Notes under the pieces: model-generated
Database searches by the model: none
The model's input: only the letters and a program-made list of their open reading frames with translations
Told to the model about the DNA's origin: nothing
Position numbers and translations under genes: made by a program
NCBI GenBank assembly: GCA_034440615.1
Contig: JAOTOM010004139.1
Span: 124,001 to 188,000 of the forward strand
Reading direction: 5' to 3'
From: Ashinkailepas kermadecensis
Taxonomy: Eukaryota > Arthropoda > Thecostraca > Neolepadidae
Length of the DNA: 64,000 nt
Shown: positions 46,193 through 58,686 of the stretch, piece after piece
Layout: every line of letters begins with the position of its first letter
Numbering within the stretch: position 1 is the first letter of the stretch

Positions 46193-47500
46193 ATGGCAAC
46201 ATCAAACACAAAAACAACTTACCTGTCACCTCTAGTAGGGGACAGACGAGCCGACTTACCAGATATCCGAACCAGACGCATGCAGTGCCCAGCTTCGAAA
46301 CTGGGCTGCCTACGCCTCGTATCTTAATTATAAAATCATTAGATGAAGACAAGAAACTCTCACTGCTTACTCCATTCCAGAGAAAGGAAGCTTGTGACAA
46401 GCTTGGATCGGTACTGAGGTGCGAAAAGCTAAGAGACGGTGGGCTAGAAGTTGAATTTAAAACCGCTGACGACGCAAAGAGAGTGATGGATGCAACCGAA
46501 ATAACATACACAGTACGACACGAAACAAGCAGGCGAATAGTCACCGTAAGCATTGACGTTCGACCTCACAACACCAAAAACTACTCGAAAGGTGTTACCA
46601 ACTGCTACGACTTGCGAGATGTTTCGGACGCCGACATTGTAGATGGTCTGTCATATTGGGGAGTAGTAGAGGCTCGAAGAATTTCAATTAGAAAAGGCCA
46701 AGAAATGCAACCAACAAACAACATTATCTTAACATTTCGCACCACTGATCTTCATGAGTTCATCTTCGTCGGGTATGTGCGCGTGAAGGTACGTGTGTTT
46801 GTCCCAAATCCCATGAGGTGCTTCCGGTGCTCCCGTTTTGGACATACATCGCAGCATTGTAGAAACCGCGAGACGTTTGGGAGATGTGGATCCGTTGAGC
46901 ATGTGCGAGAAAAGTGTGAAGCACAGAATCCACATGGTTCTAACTGCGGCTCAGACCAAAAAACCCACGCTGCCTATGACCGCTTTTGTCCCATCTTCCT
47001 GAAAGAGAAGGAAATAGTTGCGATATAAAGTTTTAAAAGATCAGATTTCGTGAGGCGCGTGAGCTCTATGAGGCAGCTCATCCGAGAATATCGTATGCTA
47101 CAAAGGTAAAGCTGACCCCTAACATCACACAATATTTCCAACAACACACACACGTGAGTGCCTGACATCTTCTAAATCAGCTCAGTACCCTGATGCGTGC
47201 GTTCGGCATTTAATGCAATCCGATAGAGGAAAGAGCTTCCTCTACTCGAACCACTCCAACTCCCCTCCCCACCAACCATTTCCGAAGAGAAGGGCGTGGC
47301 CTCCGGCCGGGTACCGGTAGTCGCGCCCTCGAACCGATCACGCCTATCAGTTGAGGTCAGCACAGGGGCCCCCGATATGGGGGCTCCAGGCCGGACATCC
47401 CGAGCTGAGTCGAGGGACACGTCGCCAAGTGCAGGAAGACAGGCCCACAAGGCCTGTCCACATCGTCCCCAACTCCCCAAGCCAGCTCTCTTCATACCGC
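46193..47500 (+). pseudogene. LINE copy B ORF1 (gag-like), broken
   Basis: The homologous ATG lies at 46193 (MATSNTK). A frameshift in the first 100 bp moves the reading into the frame that is open to 47028. The core is clear: NCYDLRDVSDADIVDGLSYW and knuckle CFRCSRFGHTSQHC. The second knuckle has lost its first Cys (FGRCG in place of CGRCG), and the third has lost one as well. A stop at 47026 plus a frameshift precede the ARELYEAAHPRISYA segment, which is still recognisable. The Ser/Pro-rich tail to about 47500 is in other frames. Confidence 0.85.
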
Positions 47501-47730
47501 AGAGACTGGTAAGGTGATGGGCCCACCTCCCACACCTCCCCAGGCAGGCGATCAGTCCCGCTGGTCGCCTGCAACAGGCCGGAAGCGCGTCTCACCCTGG
47601 TCAGTCTCGTCAACCGGCGGGGTCAGTCCGAGGGTGCGAACGAGTACATCATCCGACCCGGAGGCCCCGGCCAGTTCGCCACGAACTGACCTGCTTTAAC
47701 CCCCCTTTTTAACATAGCCCTCTGTACAGG

Positions 47731-50135
47731 CCATTTTATAATGGAACTGCAGGGGAATTAGAAGCAGTGCCCACGACCTGCAGGCGGTGCTCAACAAGAC
47801 TTGTTCGGTGGTGTTTTGCCTACAGGAGACAAAGCTGTCGCCAGACTCTGCTATTCAGGTGAAATGCTATACCCTCTACCGAAAAGAAGTGGCAAGTGAC
47901 ACTATTTCCCACGGTGGAGTAATCCTTGGCATTCATCATAGCATTTCCGCGCAGCCATTACTCTCGACCACTCCACTCTAAGCCGTTGCTGCCAGGGTGC
48001 ACTTCGGTCGACGACTGATTTCGTAGTGCGGCGTCTATCTACCTCCTGTGACTGCATTCCTATCTACTGAGATGAAGCATCTCTGTACTCAGCTTCCTGA
48101 GCTTGTCTTAATTATGGGCGATTTTAACGCACACAATACCGTTTGGGGTTGTTCAAACGTCAACGGACGTGGCCGTCTTATGGAACAATTTTTACACGAG
48201 GAGACCCTGTGTATCTTACATACAGGTACCAACACTCACTTTAGTTTGCCATCTGGACGAACCTCTGCGCTGGACTTAATTATTTCGAGTCCCCAACTGG
48301 TACAATATTTTGATTGGTCGGTGGACGGTGACCCTCTGGGAAGTGACCATTTCACAATTTGGCTCGAATACCGCGATGGCCCAGGCCTTGGACTGAGACC
48401 GCCACGATGGAACCTTCGCAAAGCAAACTGGACAAAATATACAGCACAACTTGAAGCAGCGTGGTCAGCCGATGGCCAGGAACAACCACAATGTATGGAA
48501 GATTTCACCGCACTGCTCCTTCACTCTGCATCAGCATGCATACCTTGAACCTCTGGTGCCCCCCCCCGGCGTACTCCAGTCCCATGGTGGACGGACGAAT
48601 GCAGAGATGCCATACGTGCGAGGAGACGAGCCTACAGAAAATTTAGTAAAAACAGCACTACACAAAACATGATTAACTTTCGTAAGGCCAGGGCTCGGGC
48701 ACGACGTACCGTCCGGACGGCGAAGCAGCTATCGTCGCGAGAATATGTCAGCCAAATAAATATACATACACCGATTGGGCAAGTGCAGTCTATAATTAAA
48801 CGAACGGCAGGCCAGCAGTCATCCGTTCCACTACCCGTGCTGCGTATGGGCAACAGAGACGTGACCAACGCCATCGATGTAGCGAACGAAATTGCCCGCG
48901 TCCTCTCGGAACGTAGCCGAGGTGGCAGCTGGGACCCACAATTCTTGCGCCATAGGACCCGCTGTGAAATAGTTCCGGTTGACTATACCACCACTGACAA
49001 CCCATGTTATAACCAGCCATTCACAATGACCGAAATGATATCTGCCGTGTCGAAGCTCCGAAGTGTCTCCGAAGGTCCAGACAACATTCATAATTAAATG
49101 TTAAAAAATCTCCCTCCATTCGCATTCGAAACCCTCCTAAGTATATTCAACAAGCTTTGGCAACGAGGTGAATTTGCGGTATCCTGGCAGAAAGCAATTG
49201 TGGTCCCACTTTTGAAGCCGGGAAAAAGCGGACTAGAACCGCTCCACTATCGCCCTATATCTCTTACTTCGTGCATGTGTAAGGTAATGGAGAAGCTCAT
49301 GACTACCAGACTGACGTGGTTTTTAGAACAGCATGGCATTTTTTAATATGCACAATGTGGTTTTAAGAAGAACAGGAGCTCCATTGACCACATTTTAACT
49401 CTAGACACGGCAGTACGTATAGCATTTAAGCAGAAAAGACACGTTGGTGCTGTCTTCATTGACATCGAGGCAGCGTATGATACGACTTGACGTCAAGGTA
49501 TTCTGACAAAAGTGCATAAATGTGGTATTCGTGGGGAATTGGTGACCTTCCTCAAGAATTTCTTTGCCGAGCGACACTGCCGTGTGCGCGCTTGCGCACG
49601 CGGATGATTTTACAAGTAAATGGTGTTCCACAGGGAGGGGTTTTAAATGTAGCATGTTCACAATAATCATTAACGATATAGGTGACTCACTTCCACCAGG
49701 ACTTGGCCAATCACTCTTCGTGGACGATTTTTCCATATGGTGCAACACAGCTAGGCTGACGGCTATGTCGAGAAGTCTCCAGTTGGCCGTCAACAAACTT
49801 GAAGAGTGGAGTGCCATGAATGGATTTCGTTTCTCAACTATAAAAACAACCGCAATGCACTTCTGCCGCCGTCGTAACTGTGCAGATATCTCACTTAATC
49901 TATACGGGAACCGGATTCTGGTGCAATCTACGTTGCGGTTTCTTGGAGTAACTTTTGACTCGCATCTTACCTATAGGGAACATTTTAAAACACTTCGCGA
50001 CCAGTGCTTTAAATCCCTCAACATCTTAAAATGTGTTTCGCGTACCAGCTATGGAGCAGACAGGAGCTCCCTGATTTTGCTATACCGGTCGCTGATACGC
50101 TCAAAGCTGGATTACGCGTGTTTTATTTATGATGG
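47731..50135 (+). pseudogene. LINE copy B ORF2, N-terminal part (endonuclease and most of RT)
   Basis: The Gln codon of the expected LQWNC is a stop (47740-47742). The endonuclease continues with CLQETKL, GDFNAHNTVWG and GSDHFTIWL. The reverse transcriptase has LLKPGKSGLEPLHYRPISL, CGFKKNRSSIDHIL, IDIEAAYDTT and SLFVDDFSIW (motif C, near 49716-49745). Stops interrupt it at 49094 and within the QHGIF and YDTT segments. A run of frameshifts lies around motif B (49590-49650). The frame ends at FIYDG, where copy C is inserted. Confidence 0.88.
50123..50135. repeat. Target-site duplication of LINE copy C (left)
   Basis: The 13-mer ttatttatgatgg is repeated exactly at 59314-59326. It lies in copy B ORF2, where it encodes part of FIYDG. 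Confidence 0.93.
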
Positions 50136-50161
50136 TGTGTGTGTGTGTGATTTGGGTTTTT

Positions 50162-50195
50162 GGGCGCACCGACCTTGGTAGATCATTTAGCGCCC
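50162..50195 (-). other. Conserved 3' hairpin of LINE copy C
   Basis: On minus, GGGCGC pairs with GCGCCC and an inner GATC pairs with GGTC (one G-U). The sequence AAAAACCCAAAT and the (CA)n tail follow. Confidence 0.7.
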
Positions 50196-50343
50196 ATAAC
50201 AGAACTGAGAACTACTTAGTCAGAGCCATGTCTTAGTGTTGTGGTTGGGTGACTGGTTTTGTTTTTACTGACCTGGATATATTATCAAAAATCCCATTTT
50301 CCTAAAAGTATCGACACACCTTTCCTAAACAGTCCGAGTCGTC

Positions 50344-50530
50344 TCAAAGGAGACTGGGGAATGTCCTGTTGGTTCCAAGGTACTGGGCTCTCTCCTGTGC
50401 GTAGTGCTGACATGTGAGGATGTGGTGAACCGTTTGTGGAGAATTGCATCTTGGGCATACTGGCTTGTCTTCATTTATGAGGAGGTGGCGGTGTGTGGTG
50501 TATGTGTGTCCGATTCGGAGTCGTGCCAAC
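50344..50530 (-). pseudogene. LINE copy C ORF2, C-terminal Cys/His domain
   Basis: Starting at the hAT duplication, the frame reads LARLRIGHTYTTHRHLL, then CPRCNSPQTVHHILTC, and stops at 50344. It is the direct continuation of the ORF2 segment that breaks off at 53489 on the other side of the hAT element. A further short piece before the 3' UTR is frameshifted. Confidence 0.88.
50523..50530. repeat. 8-bp target duplication of the hAT element (left)
   Basis: gtgccaac is repeated exactly at 53481-53488. An 8-bp duplication is diagnostic of hAT insertion. Confidence 0.95.
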
Positions 50531-53480
50531 TTGGGATGTCGATCCCGGGCCGTTTTCCCAATCCCGGGATTTCGGGATTTTCCGGAAAAAATCCCGGGAT
50601 TTCCCGGGATCCCGGGATTCATATATTCTCTCTAATAATCCAAGGTATTCCGATCAGAATTTCGACTCATGACGTCCAGATGCGCCATGTAAACGCCTTT
50701 TATCCATTTGATAATCGAGTGATCATTCACACATTCACATTTAGTTACGATATGCGCGGAGTAACTCCCTGAAGCACCTGAAATGCATCGCGAAAACCGC
50801 ACCTTCAGTGGAGTAACCATACTCCATCAATAGACTGGATGTTCTACGCCGTTTGTTGTTTGATAATTGCCTACCCAGCGTCGGGTATTCAAACAGGCGA
50901 TCTCGATCATTTTTCCTCGCCTTCAGAAAAAGGGATACTCACAGGATCAAATGATGTACATGTATTACTCGATTAACATAAGACTGTTCCATGCGATGCA
51001 CTCGCACAACAATAAGTATACTCGACTGCTAAGCGGAATCGAATAAGCATGTTGCCAAGCTTTTACCTATAGTGACATTTTAAGAAGCACAGGGCATCAA
51101 CTGTATCGTCATTCAGACGGGAACGTTCCTTTGTCACTATGTTACCTACAGTTGAGAACACTTGCTCAGATTCGACGCTCGTGGCGACAATGCCTTTGAG
51201 CCACTTATAGGCCATGCTGGCGAGCGGCCCTTTCCCAGAAACTGGAAGATTTTCCAGTTCTCTTTTCACTGCCTTTGAAAGCTGCGGTCTTCCAAGCTGT
51301 CCCGGTGCGCCAGGCACACGACTTTTCGCCGCCGTTTCCAGCGCGCGTTGCAGCTGCTGCTGCAGAGTCGGCTCCGGCGCGGACTGCTCGACACCTTCAC
51401 TCTCACTGTCAGACACAGCATCACCAATCCTTTCCCCACTCATCCGTTGTATCATACGACTTATGTACTCATCTACTTCTCTCCGAGTGGCCTGCGAGAA
51501 TATCTCCCTTTCTGCCTCGTCTTGAGGCAGCAAGTCGTTATGCAGCGCCTGCAAGACTGCAGCCGCCTTAGAGCGACGCTGACGAATCCTCAGCGTCAAA
51601 GCATCGTAGAACCTCTTTGCCAGCTGGCCGCCTTCCTTTTCCAGGGAGTTGAGCACAAACTTCAGAGCAGCTTCGGCTTCTAACAGTCCACTGTCTCTGC
51701 GGCACAGGGCCTCTGCCCCAAACTTTACGATGTTGAGGCACCGAACAATCTCCCGCACCATGTCGAGCTCCCGATCACTGGTCATCTGCACTTTCTTGTC
51801 ACCTATGTCAATAATTGCTTTGTGCACTGCGCTTTTTAGTGAAATAAATCGTTCCAGCATTGCAAACAAACTGTTCCACCTCGTTTTGCAATCAAGAATT
51901 AGCATCACCTGCTTACCTTGTTCTTCCGTCACGTACTTTTGAAGCACTTCGTTTCGCACGGGCGATTTTCGAAACCATCGCACAATTCTCCGGACGCTTC
52001 GAACCGCTTCGGCTCGTGAGCCCTGCAGCTCATTGTAATCCTGGACCCCAACGACGTCATCCTCCCCGATGTCATCTTCACCCGATCCATCCGTAGGTGA
52101 CTCCGTATCTGGTGACGCACAGGCGTCACGAGCCTCACTGGTTGTCTTAGCTCCGCCGTCATTCGTGTATAAAACATCAATTACCGCAAGATGCACGCCA
52201 TGTGCAAAGCACAGCTGGTGCTCGCACGGCAAACTTCTTCCGAACTTCACCATGACGGATGCGCAGTCGGTGGTGACACATGTCACGTGCAGGTTAAGGT
52301 CGAGGTCAAACTCAGTTAGTTTGACCTTCAGCAGGTCCATGCATTTCTCCGCTGGCATAGAGCCCCCACACCTTTGCACCAGAGTGCACGTTCACGCTCA
52401 TATATCTTCGATTCCTGAGAGACGTATATTCGTCGATTGTGAAAGAGAACCTCGTGCCTTGCGTTATTTCATCCGTCAGCTTTTGTTTTACCTGACATTT
52501 GATCCTGGCACAGTGCCTCATGACACGATTTCGGATTGCCTCGTGACCGGTTGGTGGATTTTTAAACCCTTTGGCAGCCATAAGGTTGCGCAAGTCCGGT
52601 GAAGTGCAAAAAACACTGAACGGAATCCCGTCCCTGCCGCACAATCTTGCCAGCATGGAGTCCAGATCATCCTCAGCGTTGGGTGCAAAGTATCTGTCCA
52701 GGGGCCTGGTCCTTTTTGCAGCAGGCTGTGGCTGGTCTGAGTTCGAATCGTCTTGAGACGCTCCATCCTTCGATGAACCGGCGTACCGATCTGGATGCTG
52801 GCTCTTTACGTGGGTGCGAAGGCCTTTTGTGGATCCACCCGAAATCTTCAGCACCTTTCCACAGTAACGGCACTTGGCACTTTGGCCGGTTGTCTCACGC
52901 AGGAAATGCTCCCAAACAGCACTCCCCTTAAACACGACGAAGTCCGACATCTCGCCGCTTGCACGACTGCTAGGACACTGAGCTTCTCCACCAAGCCTCA
53001 CGCTCACATCGTCCGGTGTCTTGTTGCGCCGCGCTGGTATCATGTGTCAGTGCTATGCGCAGACATCCCCCCACCCCCACGCGGAGTAACCAGTCGACGT
53101 CGTGTTCAATCTCGGAACCTGAGACTGGGGTCTCCCAGACGGAATCGTGCGACATGGAACTGGCGTTTTGATGCTGTCAAACGTCGCGCGACTTCTGTGA
53201 CCGAAAAACAAACTAATGGATGAATATCAAACCAGCCGGACTTCTTCTGCCGCAAGAACTCAGGCTGGAAATAGATTAAATCCAGACTAATATTTGGTCA
53301 ACCTAGTGAAAACACCACTTCTGAGACAGCGTTGTTGTTTTACCTCTGAATTATAGCAGCATTTAGCTGTACAATTTGTTCTTTTTGTCAGTCGAGATTT
53401 CGGGATCCCGGCCATCGCAATCCCGAGATTCGGGACTGATACAATCCCGGTATCCCGGGATCACGGGATCGACATCCCTA
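50531..53480 (-). mobile_element. hAT DNA transposon, near-complete (2950 bp)
   Basis: The ends are TTGGGATGTCGATCCCG and, on the other strand, TAGGGATGTCGATCCCG, differing at one position. The exact 8-bp duplication flanks them. Both subterminal regions carry multiple CCCGGGATT-type words (50545-50620 and 53395-53470), likely transposase-binding sites. A single transposase gene lies on the minus strand. Insertion disrupted the ORF2 C-terminus of LINE copy C, so it is the youngest layer of the nest. Confidence 0.95.
51063..53043 (-). pseudogene. hAT transposase (BED zinc finger, hAT dimerisation domain), one frameshift
   Basis: The DDE transposase of the hAT superfamily, in the ZBED-like group, acts in the nucleus on the terminal repeats. 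The ATG at 53043 is followed by a BED finger (VWEHFLRET, CRYCGKVL, then H-x4-H in THVKSQHP, about residues 45-95). The catalytic region includes FTIDEYTSLRNRRYMSVNVH and TTDCASVMVKFG, then CFAHGVHLAVIDVLY. The C-terminal dimerisation domain has SVESEQVFSTVGNIVTKERS and ends at 51063. The frame breaks once at about 52365-52380, where several residues seem to be missing between VNVHSGAKVW and GGSMPAEKC. Apart from this break it looks intact. Confidence 0.92.
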
Positions 53481-53488
53481 GTGCCAAC
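53481..53488. repeat. 8-bp target duplication of the hAT element (right)
   Basis: Exact copy of gtgccaac at 50523-50530. Confidence 0.95.
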
Positions 53489-56400
53489 GTCACCTCCTCC
53501 GCTCGTACTTTCCTGGAAGACGAGGGCCAGTACCCTACTCGTGGTTTGATTTCTTGGAGTTTATTAGTGCCTAGGGCGTCCCAGCTGCTTTGCCATTTCT
53601 CATGCATGTATTTTGAGATCACTGGGTATAAATCCCGTGCAGGGAGAGGGAGGGTGCGAGTGCATGGTTTCTGTGCCGCTCGTTTCGCCGCTGCGTCGGC
53701 GAGTTCATTCCCCCCGATGCCAACGTGGCTTGGGATCCAGCAGAAGGAAACGAATCTCTCTTCTCGTTTCAGTAGGGTGAGCCGATGTAAGATGTCCCGC
53801 AGAAGAGCTTCCTGTGGGTTGAAACTTCCCAGTGCCGATAGGCTGCTCAAAGAGTCGGACAGGACAAAACATGAGCAGTACTCACTGACTTCAATGAAGC
53901 ACAGCGCCTTGAGGATCGCAACCAGTTCCGATGTATAAACGGATGCGTTTGACGGAAGCGAGAAGGACCTCGTGACGGATCCGGTGACGAACGCGCATCC
54001 GACCCCCTGCTTTCCTTTTGAGCCGTCGGTATATATCAGGGTGCGTCCGTCGTACGTGGCTATGCGCTCCAGTGCATTTAGTCTGAAAAGTTCGGTGGGG
54101 ACATCACCCTTCTTGGACGTACAGAAGGCCAGGTCTATTTCTGGCGACGCCAATTCCCAGGGTGGTATCTGCGATCGGTCATCAATACGAATTCCACGTA
54201 TACGGATACCACTTGTGCGAATTTCTTTTTGCATTCTCACACAGAAGGATTCAGATATTGCCTTCCGTCCTCTGTGGAACAGTGCCAATAGACGACGAGA
54301 AAACACCGCGTCATACGTTGGGTGTAGAGGATATTTCCTCAGTTTACACGCATAGCGAAGGCCAAGTTTATCACGTCTCAATGCCAGGTGCGGCTCGTGG
54401 GCTTCCACTTGGAGGCTTGCTATTGGCGAAGTTCTGAATGCGCCGGTTGGAATGCGTAAGGCTGTATTGTGGACCGTATCAAGTACGCGCTTTCTGGGGG
54501 TGCTGGCGCCATCATACACGAAACAACAATAGTCAAGTTTAGAGCGGATGAGCTGTCGGTACATCTGTAAAAGTGTTGCACGGTCTGCTCCGTATGTTGT
54601 TCGCGCCACGCATTTCATGATATTAAGAGCTTTGAAACAGCGCTGGCGCAGAGATTTAAGGTGGTCACCGTATGTCAAACGGCTATCGAGGAAGACGCCG
54701 AGGAACTTGGTGGAAGGTCGCAGCGGGATTGGTTTTCCATATAGTTGAAGTGCCAGTTCAGAGAAGCACGACCGTCGGCGACAAAAGTGCACAGCGACTG
54801 TTTTTTCTGCGGAAAATCGGAGCCCGTTTCGGTAGCTCCAATCTTCACGGTGATGTATGGCCAGCTGTAACTGCCGGTTCAGAGATGGTGTCCGAGAAGC
54901 GGAGAGCCAAATTGCGAGGTCATCAACGAAGAGTGAGCGGCCAATATTTTCTGGTAGTCTCTTTCCAATATCGTTGATTAGCACTCCAAACAGGGACACA
55001 CTGAGCACACTTCCTTGTGGAACTCCGTTCGTAGGCACACATTTCCTGATGACTGATTGCCAATTCGGACGTGGAAACACCGATTAGCTAAGAAGTTTTT
55101 GATGAAGACTCCCATGGGTCCTCTAACGCCATAGTCCCACAACTTCATTAAAATTCCGTGACGCCAGGCGGTGTCATAGGCGGCCTCCACGTCGAAAAAC
55201 ACTGCACCTACGTGCTTGTGATTCTTAAAACCAGCACGGACAGCGGTGTCCAAAGCTAAAACATGGTCCACTGTCGATCGGTTTTTCCGGAAACCGCACT
55301 GGGAATTTGAGAAGAAGTCCTGTTGCTCTAAAAACCATGTTAGACGTATATTTACCATCTTTTCCATTAATTTACACAGCGACGATGTCAGCGAGATTGG
55401 TCTGTAGTGGAGTGCTTCCAGACCACTTTTCCCAGGCTTCAAGATCGGGATCACTATGGCCTCGCGCCATGTGCACGGGAAGCTTCCTTTTCCCCATATA
55501 TCATTAAAGGATGTCATGAGTACATCAAAAGCACTTGGAGGTAGATGCTTCAGCATGTCGTTGTGTATGGCGTCCGGTCCCTCAGAGACACATCTGAACG
55601 TATTAATTGCGTGTTTCAGTTCCGTCAAAGTAAATGGTTGGTTATAAGGGTGTTGTATTGTGGTGGAAAAGTCGATAGGATTTGCCTCGCATCTACGTTT
55701 ATGTTGCAAATCTAGGGTTGGCTTTGCTATCTTGACTCCGCTCCGCTAGGGCATTGGCGATCTCGTTGACCACGTCAAGTGGGTGAGCAATGGTTCTACC
55801 TTGAATCTGCAACACAGGTAGTGGACTGGAGGAAAGCTGACCCGATATACGTTTTATTCGGGCCCTCACCTGTGAAGTGGGGGTAAAACGGTTCATTCCG
55901 CCTACATACTCTCTCCAGGAGATTCTCTTTGCTGCCCTTATCGTGCGCCTGGCGATAGCTCTAGCCTGTTTGAATGCTATGATGTTCGCGGTAGTGCTGT
56001 GTTTCCTGAAGAGCTTGAGGGCCCTCTTTCGCGCGCGGATAGCCGTCGCGCACTCGTCGGTCCACCAGGGGACCGGGGTGCGGCCCTGGGTGCCAGAAGT
56101 GCGTGGGATGCATATATGGGCGCACTGGAGGAGTCGTGCTGTAATATCGTCGATGTGGGTGCAATGGTTTGCAGTGTCACAAGTAAGAACAGCATGTATA
56201 TCTGATTAAAATCGAGTCCAGTCTGCTTTCTTAAGATTACAACGCGGCGGTCGCGTGCCTAACACTGCGCCTCTTCGAAAGGTTAGCCATGCCGGAAAGT
56301 GATCGCTTCCGTGGCAGTCGTCATCGACTGACTTCAAATTCCTGTGTCAGTTGAGGGCTGGCCAAGCTCAAATCCAATGTTGACGTTCGGCCTGATGGCA

Positions 56401-56940
56401 TAGTAAGATGGGTGTGTGCACCTGAATTTAAGAGGCAGAGTGATCCTTGTAGGATTAAGTCTTCGAGGATTCGACCGCGTATGTTGATGTCTATGCATCC
56501 CCACGCAGTGAGGTGGGCGTTGAAATCACCGAGAAGAAGTGCTGGTGGGGGAAGCTCAGTCAGCAACCGCTTGAAGTCAGCAGTGGGGAAAGCGACGCCA
56601 GGGGAAAAATACAGGGAGCACAAACTTTACGCCTGTGGTTGAAAGTCACCTCCGCTGCGACTGCCTGTAGAGTGGTTCGGAGAGCGAGCTCTCGTGCTGG
56701 TACGCTATGGTGGACGGCGAGTAAAACGCCCCCGTGGGAGACGTTTCCAGATGGTACGTCGTGGCGGAACACAGCATAGTATTTCAGTCTCACGTTGTCC
56801 TCTGGTGCCAGCTTAGTTTCTTGAAGGCAAATGGCTACCGGGTTGTGTCGATATAAAATGGTCACAAGGTCAGAAATGGAGGTGTTTAGGCCTACGCAGT
56901 TCCATTGTAAAATCGTTGAAGAAGAAGTCAGCTAAAATGT
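53489..56940 (-). pseudogene. LINE copy C ORF2 (endonuclease, RT, RNase H), lightly frameshifted
   Basis: The order on minus is as follows. The endonuclease (about 56930-55900) has LQWNC, CLQETKLAP, GDFNAHLTAWG and GSDHFPAW, with frameshifts near 56560-56620 and 56330. The RT (about 55890-54500) has ILKPGKSGLEALHYRPISL, CGFRKNRSTVDHVL, FFDVEAAYDTAWRHGIL, a frameshift near 55060, then NGVPQGSVLS (motif B) and SLFVDDLAIW (motif C). RNase H (about 54060-53600) has LIYTDGSKGKQGVG, YTSELVAILKALCFIEV, LSDSLSSLSAL and CWIPSHVGIGGNELADAAAK. It breaks at 53489 at the hAT insertion. All catalytic motifs I can check are present, so the parent was probably active fairly recently. Confidence 0.9.
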
Positions 56941-57312
56941 GTTAAGATGATAGTGACTGACTGGGTAGTCACTACTGCATGGATGGTCCTGATTGGGCCC
57001 GTAACCTCGCCCTGGGACATCCTCCATCGGTCGGAAAAGTTTGCCAGGGTGGAGCCCGCTTCCTGCCTCTGACGGGGGATGTACTTATCAGGGAATCACC
57101 CACACGTGGTGGGATGGGTGGTGCTGTGAACAATGTCTCAGCTGGTCGGGGAAGGGGAGGTGCGGAGCTTCCAGGTGCCGGTGAGGGTTGAGCGGTTGCC
57201 TGGGAAATTTATGTTGCTCGTGCACTCGGAGATGCGTTGCGGCTTGTGCGTCCCAGAGCTGGGGCTCCTTGGCGGGCACTGACGGTCGGTGTTCGGTCCG
57301 CAAACGGAGGCG

Positions 57313-58686
57313 TTACGGGGATGCGTCGTGACGGTGCACTCCCGAGCGTTGGAGGGAGAGGAGGAGGGGAGGGGGAGGCGTGGACTGTGGGGATGCTTGG
57401 GTGGAATGGGTTGTCGTGGGAGTGGGATTAGTGGATTTGGTGGATGGGGTGTTTAGGGACTTGGCGGATTTTTTGGATCGTTGGACCACCGTCCACTTAC
57501 CGCCCTCCTCGTGTGCCACCGCCGCCGCTTCCGAGGGTACTGCGGAAGCTCGGTGAGGTGCTGGCTGTGGTGTCTCTGTGGTCTGGTCAGGCCTATACGG
57601 CGGACATGTGGGTGGCACCGTGGCTGTCTCTTCCACAGTAGAAGGGGGTGTGCTAGATATACCAAAAGACCGTAACAAGGCGCTAAGCTGGGCAAGCAGC
57701 TGCGCAGCGCTGGTAGGTTGCTGTTGTCCATTGTTGGTTGGAGTACGTGTTTTCTGTGCGTATGAAATCTTAGGATGGCTATCCTCGTAAGCCTCACGGG
57801 CTTGCCTAAAATATAGATTTCTCGTGCATTTCAAAGACAATATCTCCTTCTCCTTAAGATAGGCTGAGCATGACCGGTCAGATGTTGTGTGAGGAACTTG
57901 TCCTCTCCCACAGGTCACACACCATAAAATGTCCGATTGACACCTGTCGAGGGTGTGATCCGCCGATCCACATCGGCCGCATGCAGGGCGACCGCGGCAA
58001 TACTGGGTCGTGTGACCATATCGCTGGCACCTGAAGCACCTCATGGGGTTTGGGACAAAAACTCTAACCTTCACCCGGACATATCCCACTGACACTGTGG
58101 ATGGCAGGTCGGTGGAGTTAAAAGTAAGAATGATGTTGTTTATTGCACGAAATTCCCCTCCCCTTCGCATCTTCACTCTCTGCGCCTCCAGCACACCGTA
58201 CTCCGCCAATCCGTCAACGATCTCTGCTTCTGTGACATCCATTAGATCGTAACCCCTTTGCAGAAGTTCTTAGTGTTGTGGGGTTGTTACTGGGATGGCG
58301 ATATCTCTAGGCCCATCTGGGGTACGTATGCTATAGGTGAATTTATATATGTCCAAAGCTCTCCTTGCGTCCTCTTCGTAGCGAAATTCTACTTCGATCC
58401 CTTCATCCCGTAATTTGTCACAGCGCGTCACAGTTCCAAGGCCGTCACATCCTCGTTTGCGTTGAAAAGGGGAGAGAGATGACAGTTTTTTATCTGGGTC
58501 GGTCGATTTGAAGAGCAAGATGCGCGGAGTGGATATTCTTGGCGTAGAGGTAGGACTCGAGTGTCCAAAGTGTCTATATCTTTTAGATGCGTTGTCCGGG
58601 TGAGTCGTGCGTGTTGCAGTCGCGACTGAGTTGGTCTGGTCCTCACGAGAGGAACCAGGGGTGTTTTTTGGTGTTGTAGATGCCAT
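57313..58686 (-). pseudogene. LINE copy C ORF1 (gag-like), one frameshift
   Basis: The ATG at 58686 (MASTTPKNT) is homologous to the starts in copies A and B. One break at about 58245-58270 separates the N-terminal part from the core. The core has YDLMDVTEAEIVDGLAEY and three Cys/His knuckles: CFRCQRYGHTTQYC, CGRCGSADHTLDRC and CVTCGRGQVPHTTSDRSC. The Pro/Thr/Ser-rich C-terminus ends at 57313. Function as in copy A: a nucleic-acid-binding coat or chaperone for LINE RNA. Confidence 0.88.
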
